From: Humulus lupulus
Lineage: Eukaryota > Streptophyta > Magnoliopsida > Rosales > Cannabaceae
Assembly: GCF_963169125.1 (NCBI RefSeq)
Contig: NC_084793.1
Coordinates: forward strand, 230,952,360 to 231,016,359
Direction: 5' to 3'
Length of the DNA: 64,000 bases
Below are positions 41,481 through 53,720 of this stretch, piece after piece. The stretch's first letter is position 1. The number at the start of each line of letters is the position of its first letter. The notes below the pieces were generated by a model. The model was given only the letters and a program-made list of their open reading frames with translations, did no database searches and was not told the origin of the DNA. Made by a program: the position numbers and the translations under genes.

Positions 41481-42145
41481 GAGTTGATTTGGTGTATCGA
41501 TCCGTAATAACCCACACTGAATCATGTTGACCCAGTCCTGGGTAACCCCACCACGAAATCCATCGTGATATCCTGCCATTTCCACTCTAGGATGTCCAGA
41601 GGTTGTAATAGCCATGCTGGTCTCTGATGCTCAGCCTTGACCTGTTGATATGCCAAGCACTTAGCCACATACTCTGTCACATCCTTCTTTATCCTAGGCC
41701 ACCAATAGAGCGATCTCACATCCTGATACATCTTCGTATTTCCTGGATGCAAATAGTAAGGAGTAGTATGAGATTCATCCAGAATATCTTGCTTGATAAT
41801 AGTGACCATCAGAATATAGATCCGACCTTTGTATCTCAACAAGCCCATCTCTGACACTGTATAGTCTCTAGACACTCCAGCTAGAACGTCCTCTCTGATC
41901 TTTGTCAGTTGTGGATTACCCAACTTACCTTCCTTTATTCTTTCTAACAACATAGACTGTAGTGTAATGTTGGCCAACTGGCCCACCAACAACTCTATAC
42001 CAGCTCTGATCATATCCTTTGCTAACTCTCTGGATATCAGTCTCACACTACATATCTGTCCTGGACCCTTCCGACTTAAGGCATCTGCCACTACGTTGGC
42101 CTTCCCTGGGTGATACAAAATTTCACAATCATAATCCTTCACCAA
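41481..42145 (-). pseudogene. pol: RNase H end and integrase zinc-finger region of element E
   Basis: Minus-strand frame with [16 protein letters not shown] (end of RNase H), then the linker with [21 protein letters not shown] and the HHCC region (HTTPYYLHPG then YWWPRIKK, CLAYQQVK: one zinc Cys is replaced by Tyr). The frame ends near the first integrase motif TMDFVVGLPR. Confidence 0.85.
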
Positions 42146-42470
42146 CTCCAGCCAGTGCCTCTATCTCATGTTCAAATCCTTCTGTGTGAAAAATTACTTC
42201 AGGCTCTTGTGGTTAGTATATATCTCACACTTCTCCCCATAGAGGTAATGCCTCCATACCTTTAATGGAAAAACCACTGATGCCAACTCTAAATAATGAG
42301 TGGGGTATCTATGCTCATACTCTTTCAACTGGCATGATGCATAGGAAATCACCTTCCCTGACTGCATAAGAACACAACCCAAACCCTGATGTGAGGCATC
42401 ACAGTAAATCATAAACTTCTCCTGATCTGTCGGGACACTTAAAACAGGGGCTGTAATCAATCTCTACTTC
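42146..42470 (-). pseudogene. pol: RNase H of element E
   Basis: Contains [13 protein letters not shown] and the [11 protein letters not shown] block. Stops lie at the KQRL start (TAG near 42461) and after SLK (TAA near 42194). Confidence 0.85.
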
Positions 42471-43300
42471 AATTCCTGGAAGTTGTTCTTGCACTTATCT
42501 AACCACACAAACTTCTAATTTTTGCATGTCAATTCAGTCAATGAAGTAGCAATCCTTGAGAACCCTTCCACAAAACACCTATAATACCCTGCCAACCTAA
42601 GGAAGCTCCTAATCTATGAGGCATTCCTTGGCCTTGGCCAATCTCTGACCGCCTCAATCTTGGCTGGGTCCACCTTGATCCCCTTCTTACTGACAATATG
42701 ACCAAGGAAAGTTACCTGAGATAACTAGAACTCACATTTCTTGAACTTTGCAAATAATATGTTTTCCCTCAGTCTTTGTAGAACCAACCTCAAATGATGC
42801 TCATGTTCTGACTCTGACTGAGAATAAACCAAGATATCGTCAACGAAGATGATCACAAACTGGTCCAAGTAATCCTTGAACACCCTGTTGATTAGATCCA
42901 TAAAAGCATCTGGGCATTAGTCAACTGAAAGGACATGACTAAGAAATCATAATGCCCATATCTGGTACGAAAGGCAATCTTCGATATATCTCCCTCCTTG
43001 ACACTTAGCTGATGATAACCAGAATGAAGGTCTATCTTTGAGAATACCATTTTACCCTGCAACTGGTCAAACAGATCATCTATCCTTGGTGAAGGATACT
43101 TATTCTTAATTGTTAACTTGTTCAGTTCCCTGTAGTCAATACACATTGTCAGAGAACCATCGTTCTTCTTTACAAACAGAACTAGTGTACCCCACGGTGA
43201 GAAATTAGGTCTAATAAAACCCAAGTCTAACAGCTCCTGCAGCTGAACCTTTAGATCTTTTAATTCTATTGGGGCCATTTTGTAAGGTGCCCTAGAAACT
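42471..43300 (-). pseudogene. pol: Reverse transcriptase of element E
   Basis: The N-terminal half is open (43278-42892) with [10 protein letters not shown] and DLHSGYHQL. The catalytic FVDDIL block lies near 42835-42850 after a frameshift around 42905. The palm and connection then continue with stops to 42471. Confidence 0.85.
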
Positions 43301-43310
43301 AGCTCTATCC

Positions 43311-43944
43311 CTAGTGCAGTTCAATCACAAATTCAATCTCTCTGTGTGGCAGCAACCCTGGTAAATCCTCTGGAAACACATCCAGAAACTCACAAACCAA
43401 TCTGGTCTCCTCTGGTCCTACTGACACGACTTGAGTGGTACCTACCACTCTAGCTAAGAATCCTATGCAACCACCTTGTAATAGATCTCTAATCCTCAAT
43501 ACAGATATCATCGGTACACGGGGTCCATGCACAGTGCAAATAAATACAAAAGGATCCTCATCTTCAGGCTCAAAAGTTACCATTTTTCTTCTGCAATCTA
43601 TGGTTGCCCCATACTTCAACAACTAGTCCATACCCAAAATCATATCAAAGGTGGTCATAACCAACTCTATCAAATCAACTGACAACTCTCTGCCCTCTAC
43701 TGTCACTGGCAATGATCTGACCCATCTCCTGAATACTACTAACTCTCCAGTGGGTAATAAGGTCCCAAACCCCCACATCATAATAATCACATGGTCTACA
43801 CAATCTATCAATAACTCTACTAGCAATAAAAGAATGTGTAGCACTGTAATCAATCAAAATAGTATAAGGGGTTCCAGCACTAAAAAGCTGACCTGTAACC
43901 ACTGAGGGACAAGCCTCAGCTTCTACTTGTGTCAATGTGAACAC
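43311..43944 (-). pseudogene. pol: Protease of element E
   Basis: Frames on the minus strand cover the protease and linker (LIELVMTTFDMILGMD, GTVHGPRVPM). The active-site loop at 43840-43851 reads DYSA, the same as in B and unlike the usual DSGA. Confidence 0.82.
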
Positions 43945-45086
43945 TCAAACTGGGGTCAAGTTGTCTACCTTTCGTGGTTCTTCCTTTCTTGCCTTTGGAC
44001 AATCTTTCTTTAGGTGTCCCACTACCCCGCATAAGAAGCAGGCCTTTGCCCGACACTCCCCAATATGGCACCTCCTGCAACTGGCGCACTCTGGAAAAGT
44101 CCTCCAGCCCTCATTGCCATCCTGATAGCCTGCTGAAATACCATGAGGTCTCCTGTCATGGCCTAGAGCTGGAAAGGCATCAAGAGCCTTCCTTTTCTTA
44201 TCACTGGGGCCTCCGCCCCTACCTGAACTCATAAATGGAGGTCCCACCCTCCTAGTGTCTCTCCTGGCCGCGTTATCACGCTAGATTTTGTTCTCTACAC
44301 TCTCAGTTGTGAGCGCCTTCTCAACAACCTATGCATAGGTAGTCACCTCTAGCATAGTGGTAATACGAACATCCCAGGCTATCATAGGTTGTAGCCACTG
44401 GAGAAATCTCTCCCTTCTAGTCCCATCAATAGGCACCAGTTCCCTAGCAAACTTTGTCAGTCTATAAAATTCCTAGGCATATTCAGTCACTGATGAGTTT
44501 CCCTAAAGTAACCTTCTTAACTCTTCAGCCTTCACCGCCCTGATGGCATCATTATAATACTTCTCATTAAACAGAGTTCGAAACTCTTCCCAATTAAGGA
44601 ATTGAAATTTTTGGTCTGGGATATCACTTCCCACCAAATTTGGGCATCCTCCTGAAACATATACGTGGCATAGGCCACCCTCTCATTACTAGACACCCTC
44701 ATAAATTCTAGGATGGTCGTAACCATACTCATCCACTGCTCGGCCTTAACCAGATCTGCACTACCCTCAAAGACCGGAGGGTGCTGTTTCCTGAACCTTT
44801 CATAAAGAGCTTCCCATTTATTCCTAGCCTCTGACAGCTGCTCAACTGTTGGCACCATCACAGGTGGTGCCTCTAGCAAGATGTTCCATGCAGGAACCTG
44901 TTGCTGTCTCAGAAGGTGGATTTCTTCTTCTTGTCTCAATAACCTAGCTTACAAATAAGTAAGACACTGCTGCCAGTTCTTAGGAGTTGGCTCAGGGGTC
45001 TGACCCTAGTCATTATCCTGACCCTGTCTATCATTCTGGCCCTGATCTTCCAGGCCATCTGATGATTCAATCTGCCTTGGTAGCAT
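43945..45086 (-). pseudogene. gag: Gag of element E
   Basis: Start ATG at 45086. It has a Gln-rich head with TAG near 45010 and TAA at 44949-44951, then the capsid domain (44940-44530; PPVFEGSADLVKAEQW), then a broken middle, then the CCHC knuckle (CFLCGVVGHLKKDC) in 44247-43945. The TAA is shared with D. Confidence 0.85.
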
Positions 45087-45619
45087 ACTTCCAAGCTTAT
45101 ACCTTGCTGGAATAATCAATTAGGCCAGTTAGGTAGTGATAACTAAACCTCTCGCCGTCTCATGGTCCAAGATCAAGCAAATAATCTTTCACATTCAACA
45201 GTCATGTTGATAAGCATGTCGATTCATATTCAAGTCTGGTGCTGATAAGCACTTCCTGATATTCATAACAATTAACAATGCTAATAAGCATTTTCTGGCA
45301 TACATGTATCTATAACAACACTAATGAGTGTGTCCTGACTTACATGTCCATATAACAGCGCTAATAAGCAATTCTTTGTCATTCACAAGCAATATTAGTG
45401 CTAATAAGAACAATCTATTTAAATCATGCATCAGTCAAGGGCCAGTCCCTATCAGCATATCTCATGCTACCTAATAAGACATGCAGATAAAGCATCTATA
45501 TCCTATTTAAGCAGTTAAGCACACAACCACATAAATAGTTACCAAACCTTGAGTCGAGCTTGTCTTTAGTGGAGAGTGTACATGCCCAGCTTGTCTATAG
45601 GAACCCTTAACCTTGGCAC
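45087..45619 (-). other. 5' leader of element E
   Basis: Untranslated DNA between gag and PBS. It holds the six-unit minisatellite at 45205-45420 and no gene. Confidence 0.8.
45205..45420. repeat. Six-unit minisatellite (36-40 bp) in the leader of E
   Basis: Units begin near 45205, 45241, 45279, 45319, 45359 and 45399 with TGCTAATAAGCA-like words. Spacing is 36, 38, 40, 40, 40. The word is nearly self-complementary to its reverse TGCTTATTAGCA, so neighbouring units could pair only in part. Single related words occur in the leaders of B and G. Confidence 0.85.
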
Positions 45620-45631
45620 GCTCTGATACCA
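45620..45631 (-). other. Primer-binding site of element E
   Basis: The minus strand reads TGGTATCAGAGC, perfect for initiator-Met tRNA. Confidence 0.93.
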
Positions 45632-45634
45632 AGT

Positions 45635-45977
45635 TGTAACACCCTGGTTAGCCAAGACCATTACACTGTATATTTTAAATAGTGCTAAACTCGCTAAATG
45701 AGTAATTAGGCCATAAACGTGCATCTAAGTGTGATTACTGGTCCAGGGTTAAAAATTTTGGTTTAAAGGAATGGATGTTTCATTAAAAACATTAAACTAT
45801 AGATGGGATCCCATAATAACGTTTAAAAAGTTGTTTACAATTCCAAAATTTTCATTACAACTCAAAAGTTACAACCCGCTGACCTAAGCGATAAAAATAG
45901 GGTTACACCCTAGTTCCTCTAAGAAACCTTGGTCGTGGTGGTCAAATGGCCACATATGTACACATCGCCACCTAAGC
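45635..45977 (-). mobile_element. Element E 5' LTR, inner part
   Basis: It starts TGTAACACCCTGG and aligns with the start of 38074-40488 as far as CACATCGCCACCTAAG, where F is inserted. Confidence 0.88.
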
Positions 45978-48461
45978 TGTACGCCATGGATAACCAAGAC
46001 CGTTACACTGTGTGTTTAAAATAGTGCAAGACTTGCTAATCAAGTCATTTTAAATAAAAATGTGAATCTAAAGTCATAAATAGGTTAACATTAAAAAGAT
46101 TTTGGTCATAAATAGGTCGTTTTCATTAAAATGAATATTTAGTACATGGGATCCCAAAACAGGGTTAAAAGACATATTTACAAAATTTCCAAAAGTTATA
46201 AATAATCAAGGCCACTCTAATGGAAAAATACATATTTTAGGTTTCTGTCCCTGTACAATCCCTCGACCGTGGCGGCTGAGCAGCTGACAATGTACACCTC
46301 GCCCCCAGAGCTCTCCAACCCATGGTTGATCCATCTTACCCTTCCTTTACCTGCACCACGTAGCACCCGTGAGCCGAGACCCAGCAAGAAAACCATAACA
46401 TAATAGCATAATCAATATCAATAACCAAATAATTCATAAAGCATAACCAGATATTCGATAGTCCACAGCATTCACATAATAAGCAATAGTAATTGACAAA
46501 TCAACAGTCTCTTAACCAAGTATTTAACATGCCATAATCATCAGATTAACACAGTAAGCATATCATGCAATCACTAGGGTTAACACCCTTAGGACGCACC
46601 CTCTGTTTAAGTCACTGTCTTCAACTCACTTAGGTCGAGCCCAATGTTCAACCCACTGACTCTGATTCACTTAGGCCAAACTCAGTGATTCTATAATTAA
46701 CCTCAGCTACCAGTGGTTGAGTCGCGTCCTTGTGCGCCAATATTAATTCTGACACTCTTAGGCCATTTATTTCATACTCACATGGCATAATACCATCATA
46801 CAACATTGCATACAAGTATAGGGAACTCTTAGTCCAACATAACCACATAACCGAGTGCAGTTTTCTTGCCTTTAATTCCAAGCGGAGAATGCAAAATGGT
46901 TTCGAGCACGATCTTTAGCTCCGAGCCTTGGCGATAAACCTAGTCACAATCCATAAATGGTACTTTGATGAGTTTGAATTCCAAAGGACAATCCCAGGAC
47001 CAAACTCACGCTCTCGGGACCTCTAATTCCACCAAACGAAGTGGTGAAACCGTCCCCCCGAGCCCCCAAGCAAAACCCTAAAAAGTACCTAAAAACCAAG
47101 TTCTGGAGGTACGGTAGCGCTATAGCACTACCAGAGGGCGCTACAGTGCTACAAACATAAACTTAAGCCCCCCAGAAAAGCAGCCTAGCGTTGTATCACT
47201 CTAAACCTAGCGCTATAGCACTAACACCATAAATGACAATTTTTGGGTTTCTCCTTCGAACTTCCCCGAGCCAAAGCTCCAAAAATCCAACCCTATCATC
47301 AACCAAACTCAAAATTGAGCCCATAAATCAATATATCTCACCCATATCAACATAGAAAAATCAAAACTTAATTAAGAACCTCACCAATTACAGAAATCAA
47401 AACTGAGCCTTGAAGCTCAAGAACCCTAACTAAAACTAGAAAACTTCTCAGAAGATTGAAGGAATCCTTACCTCAATGGCAGCTAAATCCTCAGCCTCCA
47501 TCCTCCAACCCTTGGGCTTAGATTCCTAGACTCCCCAGTTGAAATCTCACATCATCTTAGCTCAATTCTATACAAATAAACTAAGTTCATCAACTATTTT
47601 ATACCCAGAAATCCAGCAAAAACTTAAGGTTGAATTGAAACTCTTACCTCAATTTGGAGCCAACTTTCCAGCCTAATCCCCCTGCAATTACTCCAAGGAT
47701 CACAACTCCAAAGATTATCCTAGGCTCCATTTGATTCTTAGCTTCAAATTCCCCAAGGGAGAGTGAGGTGGAGAGGAGAACGTGAGAGGGAGAAGGGTGA
47801 GCTGAGAGAGAGTTTTCTTTTCCTTTCTTTCCTTGATCAATTCCACAATGTTATGTTTTGTTCTAAGAAAATGCTAAATATATCCTTAGACTTAGGAAAA
47901 GACTATTTTCCCTCCCACATAAAAATAATCTTTTACTCAATCTAAGGATATAATAGTCATTTGTTCCCAATTCCCGCTAATTCCTCGAGTGTCCCTAATA
48001 TTTACCTCTTAAATCCCATCATCCAATTAATCACCAATTATTTATCCAATGTCTAATAATTCCCAATATATATTCTAAATTCTCATAAACACCCCCAGGC
48101 TCCCCCGAGCTAGGCATTAAATCTCGTTGTGACTATTTTGCCAATCCGCTCGCTAGGACCGTCACGAGCCATATGCTGCAAATATATCCACATAATAATG
48201 TGGTCTCAACAATTTATCACACATAATTACATTTATGCCCTCAGCGGGCCAAAATTACAAATATGCCCTTATAAACAAAACAGGGCCCACATGCATATTT
48301 AATACTCATAAACATGCACTTAATCATCTCCATATAATCATATAGTCATGCATGCCACACAATCATGCATTAAATCAGTTATTCACATAAATACTAATTA
48401 TGCCCTCCTGGCACACTAATCAAGGCCCTTCAAGCCTTGATAGAAATTTTGGGTCATTACA
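45978..48461 (-). mobile_element. Element F 3' LTR
   Basis: 2.48 kb with edges TGTACGCCATGG and GGGTCATTACA. It contains the ACCTGCACCACGTAGCACCC block, a drifted donor-like word (46860-46875) and a palindromic box of the AGCGCTATAGC type at 47110-47225. Confidence 0.8.
47110..47225. repeat. AGCGCTATAGC palindromic box in LTR F
   Basis: TAGCGCTATAGCACTACC, then GGGCGCTACAGTGCTAC, then, after a spacer, TAGCGTTGTATCACT and TAGCGCTATAGCACTA. The box type is the same as in G and H and unlike that of B, E and I. Confidence 0.8.
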
Positions 48462-50734
48462 ACTATTCCCTCCTTATAACAATTTCATCCTCGAAATTTA
48501 TTCGAAGACAACAGGTATTAAATCCCATACCTCTAACCATAATTTCATTAACCTTCCCTTGCCCAATAACTCTGCTGGAACCTCAGGGTCTGCTTATCTC
48601 ATTAGCGGTCATTTTTCATCTTGTCATTGGCACCAGTAATACCCATAAGCCACCACCCACACCAGGGTAAGGCTAACTTGTAGACCCTTGGTCTAATCCT
48701 TGGTACGATCTCGAAATCCTTCTCAAATAATGATCCAAAAATTCCTTTTTTCTTTCTCAAAGTATCATACTCTTCCTGGTCTACAATGTTTGGAGAAATA
48801 CAAATTTCCTATCCTGGAACTTCGTATTCCAAAACTTGAATCTTGCAAACCCTTATGTCCTTGCAGCTGGGCAGATCCTTCTGCCATAATAATTCCAATA
48901 ACTTCATTGGTTTTCCCCCGAACCAATACTGAACCATAATACTCATTGTCTTTTATTTCCTTGCTTAGAACCAGCACTTCATGCTTTCTATCATACCATA
49001 TCTTATGTTGTGTAACCTTAGTCGTAAGCTTGTATCCATCACTGCGACTGTTCATCAAGGGACTATACTTTTCTTAATATCCCAAACACTTGCACATTCA
49101 ATGCATAATTCTTTAAAATAACCATTAATTCTTCAAGTTGCCATTCTATCTGTAGACAATCAATAACTCTAGGTTCCAACCTTACTCCCCATTTAAGGGC
49201 CTCAACCCAGCACTGTCAATTACCATGCCACATCACCCATTCACATGAACCCAAGTGTGTTAACTAGGTCTTCTGAGTTGCAACCTTCCATATCCAATCA
49301 TCTTACTCATAGTATGGTGTAATCCATTCCTACGGTTCATCACTATAGCATTTTATCTTCCAAAATACGAGTATCAGATCTTGTTATCCATTTAGTCTCC
49401 CTGACTACAATATGCTTAAGGAGGTAGTACAATGTTCATCTAGGATTTTCATCTCTTAATTCATACTATAATGGTAGGATTCTTAACCATTCTCACAAGA
49501 TCCTCGATCTGAATTTCATTGTCTCTAAAGACATATATCAGTCCACAACTAATCACAAGTGTTATATCCATCTTAATCGTTACCTTGTCTGACCTTACTG
49601 TAATCCATGGCATCCTACACAACTGATACAAATCTTCCCAAATAGGAGTTCAGCTTCTAGATTATTCCTCCCCTTGTACATTCAAGGGTTTCTAACATGA
49701 ATCACCCATTAAGTCTCACTGAATCTTGGTCTCAGGGTTATTCCTCTACAAATGACCAAGCGCTCAAACCCCTTACACTGTGCATCCACCGTCAACTTAA
49801 TGTTCCCTGTATACCGACCATGTTTCCATTCTTTCTCCTATCGCGAGGCTCAAACCATCATCCCTTCAATCTATAACTTGGCGCGTCTTAGACTTTGATG
49901 CACCGCTTATAGTTTCATGTTTTTAATAAAAACAAGGTTCTTCACATTACCCTTCCATATCCATCCATTACACACAGATTACTATACCTCAATCCTTATT
50001 CTATCTTCTAAAAAATCTGGTACAAGATTATCCATTCAGCCTAATTTCAAGTTCCTCTACCAACCCAATCTCTAGTGCAGTTGTAGTAGATAACATGTCC
50101 ACCGGTCTCGTTGTGCCTCTTACCCCTTAGACGTTCTTCAGTAACTTCTTTGTGGCTTTTGATTGAATCTTTTCATACTTGATTCCTTCTCTTCCTATAG
50201 TGTAACCTTAAATTCCCTTGGAGACATCGAAGCTAACACCTTCTAGAGCCTTACCTATTACCCTGCTTCTTCAGTCTTAGTATCATCAGTGTAGTAGTCG
50301 TTCGCATTTTGCTTCTAACTGGAAAGTAGTTCAATGCATCCTTGATGAACCTAGATGTGACTTGTTCATCTCGTTTATGTACTATCTGCTTGTCAAACTT
50401 ACCTATGTTGTTGAAGCATAGGTCAATTAAGAACCTTTGTTGGTAATCCATCGCACCCCACTTGGTACAAGTAATAATTCCTGAAATGTCTCTTTCCTTG
50501 ATCCTCAACTGGGAATAATCAGATCAAAGATCAATTCTTGAAGATATTGTCTTATCTTGTAACCGGGCATTTAAACTCTTCATCCCTAACAGGCGATGTC
50601 AACAAGTCCCACGATATGATGCTTCGTCTAATCATCCCTAACTTAAATACTTCTTCAACTAAACCAGTAGTTCTTTCAACCAAAATAATACCTTTCTTCA
50701 TACTGTCCCCAATACCGAGTCTGTCTGAATCAAA
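48462..50734 (-). pseudogene. pol: Heavily decayed pol of element F
   Basis: No long open frame survives. Weak matches to the chromovirus pol can be traced: the integrase tail near 48665-48725 and 48985-49010, and the RT block around 50480-50580 (nucleotide likeness to the DLRSGY region of C). Between them, about 49060-50450 holds no motif I can name. The copy is older than B or G. Confidence 0.5.
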
Positions 50735-52079
50735 ATTCTGATCCTGAACCCCTAGCGATAACCTAGTCACAATTAAGTATAGAATGCCATCAATAATAAG
50801 TAAATAAAGGCTTCCGGACCGAGTCCTAGCCTCCGAGACGTCGAATCCTACTAAATCGGCGAGTAGAATCAACCCTGAACCCTTAGGTTTAAGTTCCCAG
50901 ACCCAAAACCACCCTAAGGCAACCTTTCTCCTTAAGTGTTTTGGCCCCACACCCCAGACCCATGCCCGCCTCTAGACAAAGGCCCCTGCCCCTTTCTGCC
51001 TATGCCTCACGCCGCGACCCGCCTACCAGGCCCCGCAGCCATAATGCCCAACAGCCACATCCTCTTCTTCGTTAAACTTGGGTCGTGGCACCCAAGAACA
51101 AGGTCGCGGCCCGACCTAAAACCCAACCATTAAACTCCATTTTTCCTATTTCAAAACGTCCCATAAACCTATCCAAACATATCCAAATCCCAAAAACAAA
51201 GCTCTCAATCATTTCAATGGCCCAAAACCATCAAAACCCAAGCTTCAAACAACTCAAAAACTCATCAAAACATAGAATCCAACCTCAAAACTTAAGAAAC
51301 CTTAGGAAATAGAAACTTAGAAATTCAAAGCGTACATTACCTCTGATTATGTCGTTTCTCGCTAAATCCTCTAGTTAATAAGCTTCTAATCTTTCCTAGA
51401 ATCATTATGACTTGATCCTTGCTAGAATTTGAGCCCTAAAACTTGAGTTTCCTTCGAAAATACGACCAATGGTAAAAAGGGATAATAGGAGAGAGAGAAA
51501 AAGTATTTTGAACGTATTTTTCTTTCTGACAGGTTACTTTGAGCTTAAGTAACCTCAAGTAAATCCTAATGCTCGAGGTCCTAAAAATGCCCTCGAGGGT
51601 AAAATAGTCAAAATTCCCTGAATTTCCTCCTGATCTCACTAACTCCCAATATATCATCAAATGTTCAATCATATTACCCAATATCCCAGGTATGTGCTAA
51701 ATACCCAATATACCCCTTGACTCACACCGAGTCAAATATTGATCCTGTTGTGACTTTCCCACTAGCTTGCTCCCTACGATCGCCTCGTGCCGAGTAACCC
51801 AAATATATCCACATAATACTGTGGTCTCACACATATATCACATATATGTCAAATATACCCATAACGGGCCAAATTACAAAAATTTCCCTTCTAATAAGAA
51901 ACGGGCCTACACATTTAATTAATACACCTAAACTTGCATATCAAGTCATATAATAATATAACTCACATAACCACATAATTACACGCATATAAAACACATA
52001 AACATGTAATTCCCATAATTTTTCATCTCGGCCCCCTAATCAAGGCCCTAAGCCTTATTAGGTAATTTGGGACGTTACA
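50735..52079 (-). mobile_element. Element E 5' LTR, outer part
   Basis: It aligns with 39181-40488 of the 3' LTR, including the GC-rich box (50990-51110), and ends GGGACGTTACA. The 5-bp GTATA then follows and D resumes. Confidence 0.85.
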
Positions 52080-52266
52080 GTATAAGAACCTAAAGAATTT
52101 GTATTGGTGGCCTGGGATGAAGAGAGATGTGATTGACTACGTGGCAAGGTGCCTAACATGTCAGCAAGTGAAGACAGAACACCAGCGGCCAGCAAGGTTG
52201 TTATAGCCTTTAGTTATTCCAGAGTGGAAGTAGGAAGACGTCACTATAGACTTTGTAGAGGGCTTT
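52080..52266 (+). pseudogene. pol: Integrase zinc-finger piece of element D (piece 2)
   Basis: It continues D after E with the HHCC end ([26 protein letters not shown]) and the linker (PEWK then VTIDFVEGF). Stops stand at LL-TAG and K-TAG, both where relatives have Gln or Trp. It is cut at 52266 by element G. Confidence 0.85.
52262..52266. other. Target-site duplication GCTTT of element G (left)
   Basis: It is identical to 62134-62138. Confidence 0.93.
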
Positions 52267-52762
52267 TGTAATGCTCTGGTTACTCCAAGACCGTTATTGT
52301 GATCTTTCAACCGTGCTTAACTCGTTAATCGAGTTTTTTGGTTATAAACGTGCATCTAGGTGTTATTAATAGGTTAATGTGTAAAACCAATCAAAAGGAA
52401 ATTATATATTTTATTTAAAACATAAAATTATTCATGGGCCCATAAAAACGTTTACAAGTTATTTACAATACAAAATGGTCATTACAGAGTAAAATTTACA
52501 ACCCCGCGACCTAAGCGGAAAAAATAGGGTAAACCCCCTAGTTCCTCTGAGAAATTCCTTGGCCGTGGTGGTCAAGCAGCTGCATATGTACACATCGCCA
52601 CCTAAGCTCTCCACTCAAGGTTGGGTGAGCTTTTCTTTCCCTTTACCTGCACCACATATCACCCATGAGCCAAAGCCCAGCAAGAAAACTCAATACTTCA
52701 CATATATAATATCAAACGATGATCACTATAATCATCCAAGACTTATAATCCTAAACTGATGA

Positions 52763-53080
52763 GTGACAGATGTATAAGTCACTAACATGGGTTTCGCACC
52801 CTTTACAAGTGAGTGATCGAGTCACTAGCTTAAACAAGATAAGTGACTGATGAGCGAGTCACCAATGTAAACCAAGGGAGTGACCATGGAGTCACTACTG
52901 TGGGTTCCATACCCTTAGCCATGTGACGATGGGGTCACCTGGGCCTTCTAGCCCTGGCTCTGAGTATCTAGTTATGGAACTAGGCAAGCGCTTTTAGTTT
53001 TCATCAAACTTGGGGTCGGTCCGGCATTAATGCTCATGATGAGTCATTCAATGCTGATGTCGATTAGATCTAATCTTTCA
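52763..53080. repeat. Hairpin array in G 3' LTR
   Basis: Stems: GTGAC/GTCAC (52763), AGTGA/TCACT (52812), GTGAC/GTCAC (52843), AGTGAC/GTCACT (52879), GGGT/ACCC (52902), GTGAC/GTCAC (52923), GGGC/GCCC (52941), TAGTT/AACTA (52969), CTCAT/ATGAG (53032), GATTAGATCTAATC (53062). The 5' LTR holds the same array at 60205-60520. Confidence 0.8.
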
Positions 53081-53607
53081 TCGGCTCTGCATTAATGATG
53101 CTTATGCCACTCCTAACTCTTAGGTCAGTAACATACGACCAGTGCTCAAAACTACTGTCAAACTTCACTAGTAACTCACAACTTCACAGCTAGTTCTGAC
53201 ACCATTGTCGATTCTAACTAGTAAGTCAGTGTCGTTCACAAGTAAGCAAGATTTTCTAAGCATTTGATATGCAATCCATGTCCACATTTAATCACTCAAC
53301 ATGCCTCAATAATAACCATGCATGTCACATATGGGGTGCAGTTTTCTTACCTCTGGTTCGAGCGAGAAATAGTAAAAGAATGACCCTTGAGAACGATCGA
53401 CCTTTTGACTCCTTAGCGATTACCTATCCATAACCAATTATAACCTCCATTAATGAAAATCAACAATGAAAGGGTCTTGACCTAAACCTCACTCCCAGGA
53501 CCCCGAATTGTACCCAAGCAGTGAGTAGATTCGATCCCGAGCCTTAAGGATTGAAACCCCGAGCCAAAAACTCTTAAAAATGCCCAAAACCAAAATCTGA
53601 TGAAGTA

Positions 53608-53720
53608 GGGTAGTGTTGTAGTGCCACCCCCCTAGCACCCCAGTGCTCTAAGCAGACAGAAACCCCCCTGAATAGCACTGTAGCGCCCAGCGCCCCCTTG
53701 TGGGCGCTATAGCGCAACTC
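53608..53720. repeat. AGCGCTATAGC palindromic box in G 3' LTR
   Basis: TAGTGTTGTAGTGCCACC, CTAGCACCCCAGTGCTC, TAGCACTGTAGCGCCC and TGGGCGCTATAGCGC follow each other. The 5' LTR counterpart is 61045-61152. Confidence 0.8.

Larger units (their letters stand above)
45978..50734 (-). mobile_element. Truncated element F nested in LTR E
   Basis: It has a minus-oriented 3' LTR (45978-48461), PPT and part of pol. It then stops at about 50735, where LTR E resumes. Its gag, PBS and 5' LTR are missing, and about 790 bp of LTR E (equivalent to 38393-39180) is missing too, so one deletion removed the right end of F and the adjoining LTR. Confidence 0.75.
38074..52079 (-). mobile_element. Tekay-like chromovirus E, minus orientation, with nested F
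   Basis: Left LTR 38074-40488 (3'), PPT, pol, gag, leader, PBS, then the 5' LTR in two parts (45635-45977, 50735-52079) around element F. It is inserted in the integrase start of D with a 5-bp duplication differing at one base. gag-pol is recognisable throughout but broken by many stops and frameshifts. Confidence 0.9.

Noticed and set aside
45205..45420. CRISPR-like regularity of 40-bp repeats
   Set aside because: Units are imperfect, spacers are related, and it lies in a retroelement leader.
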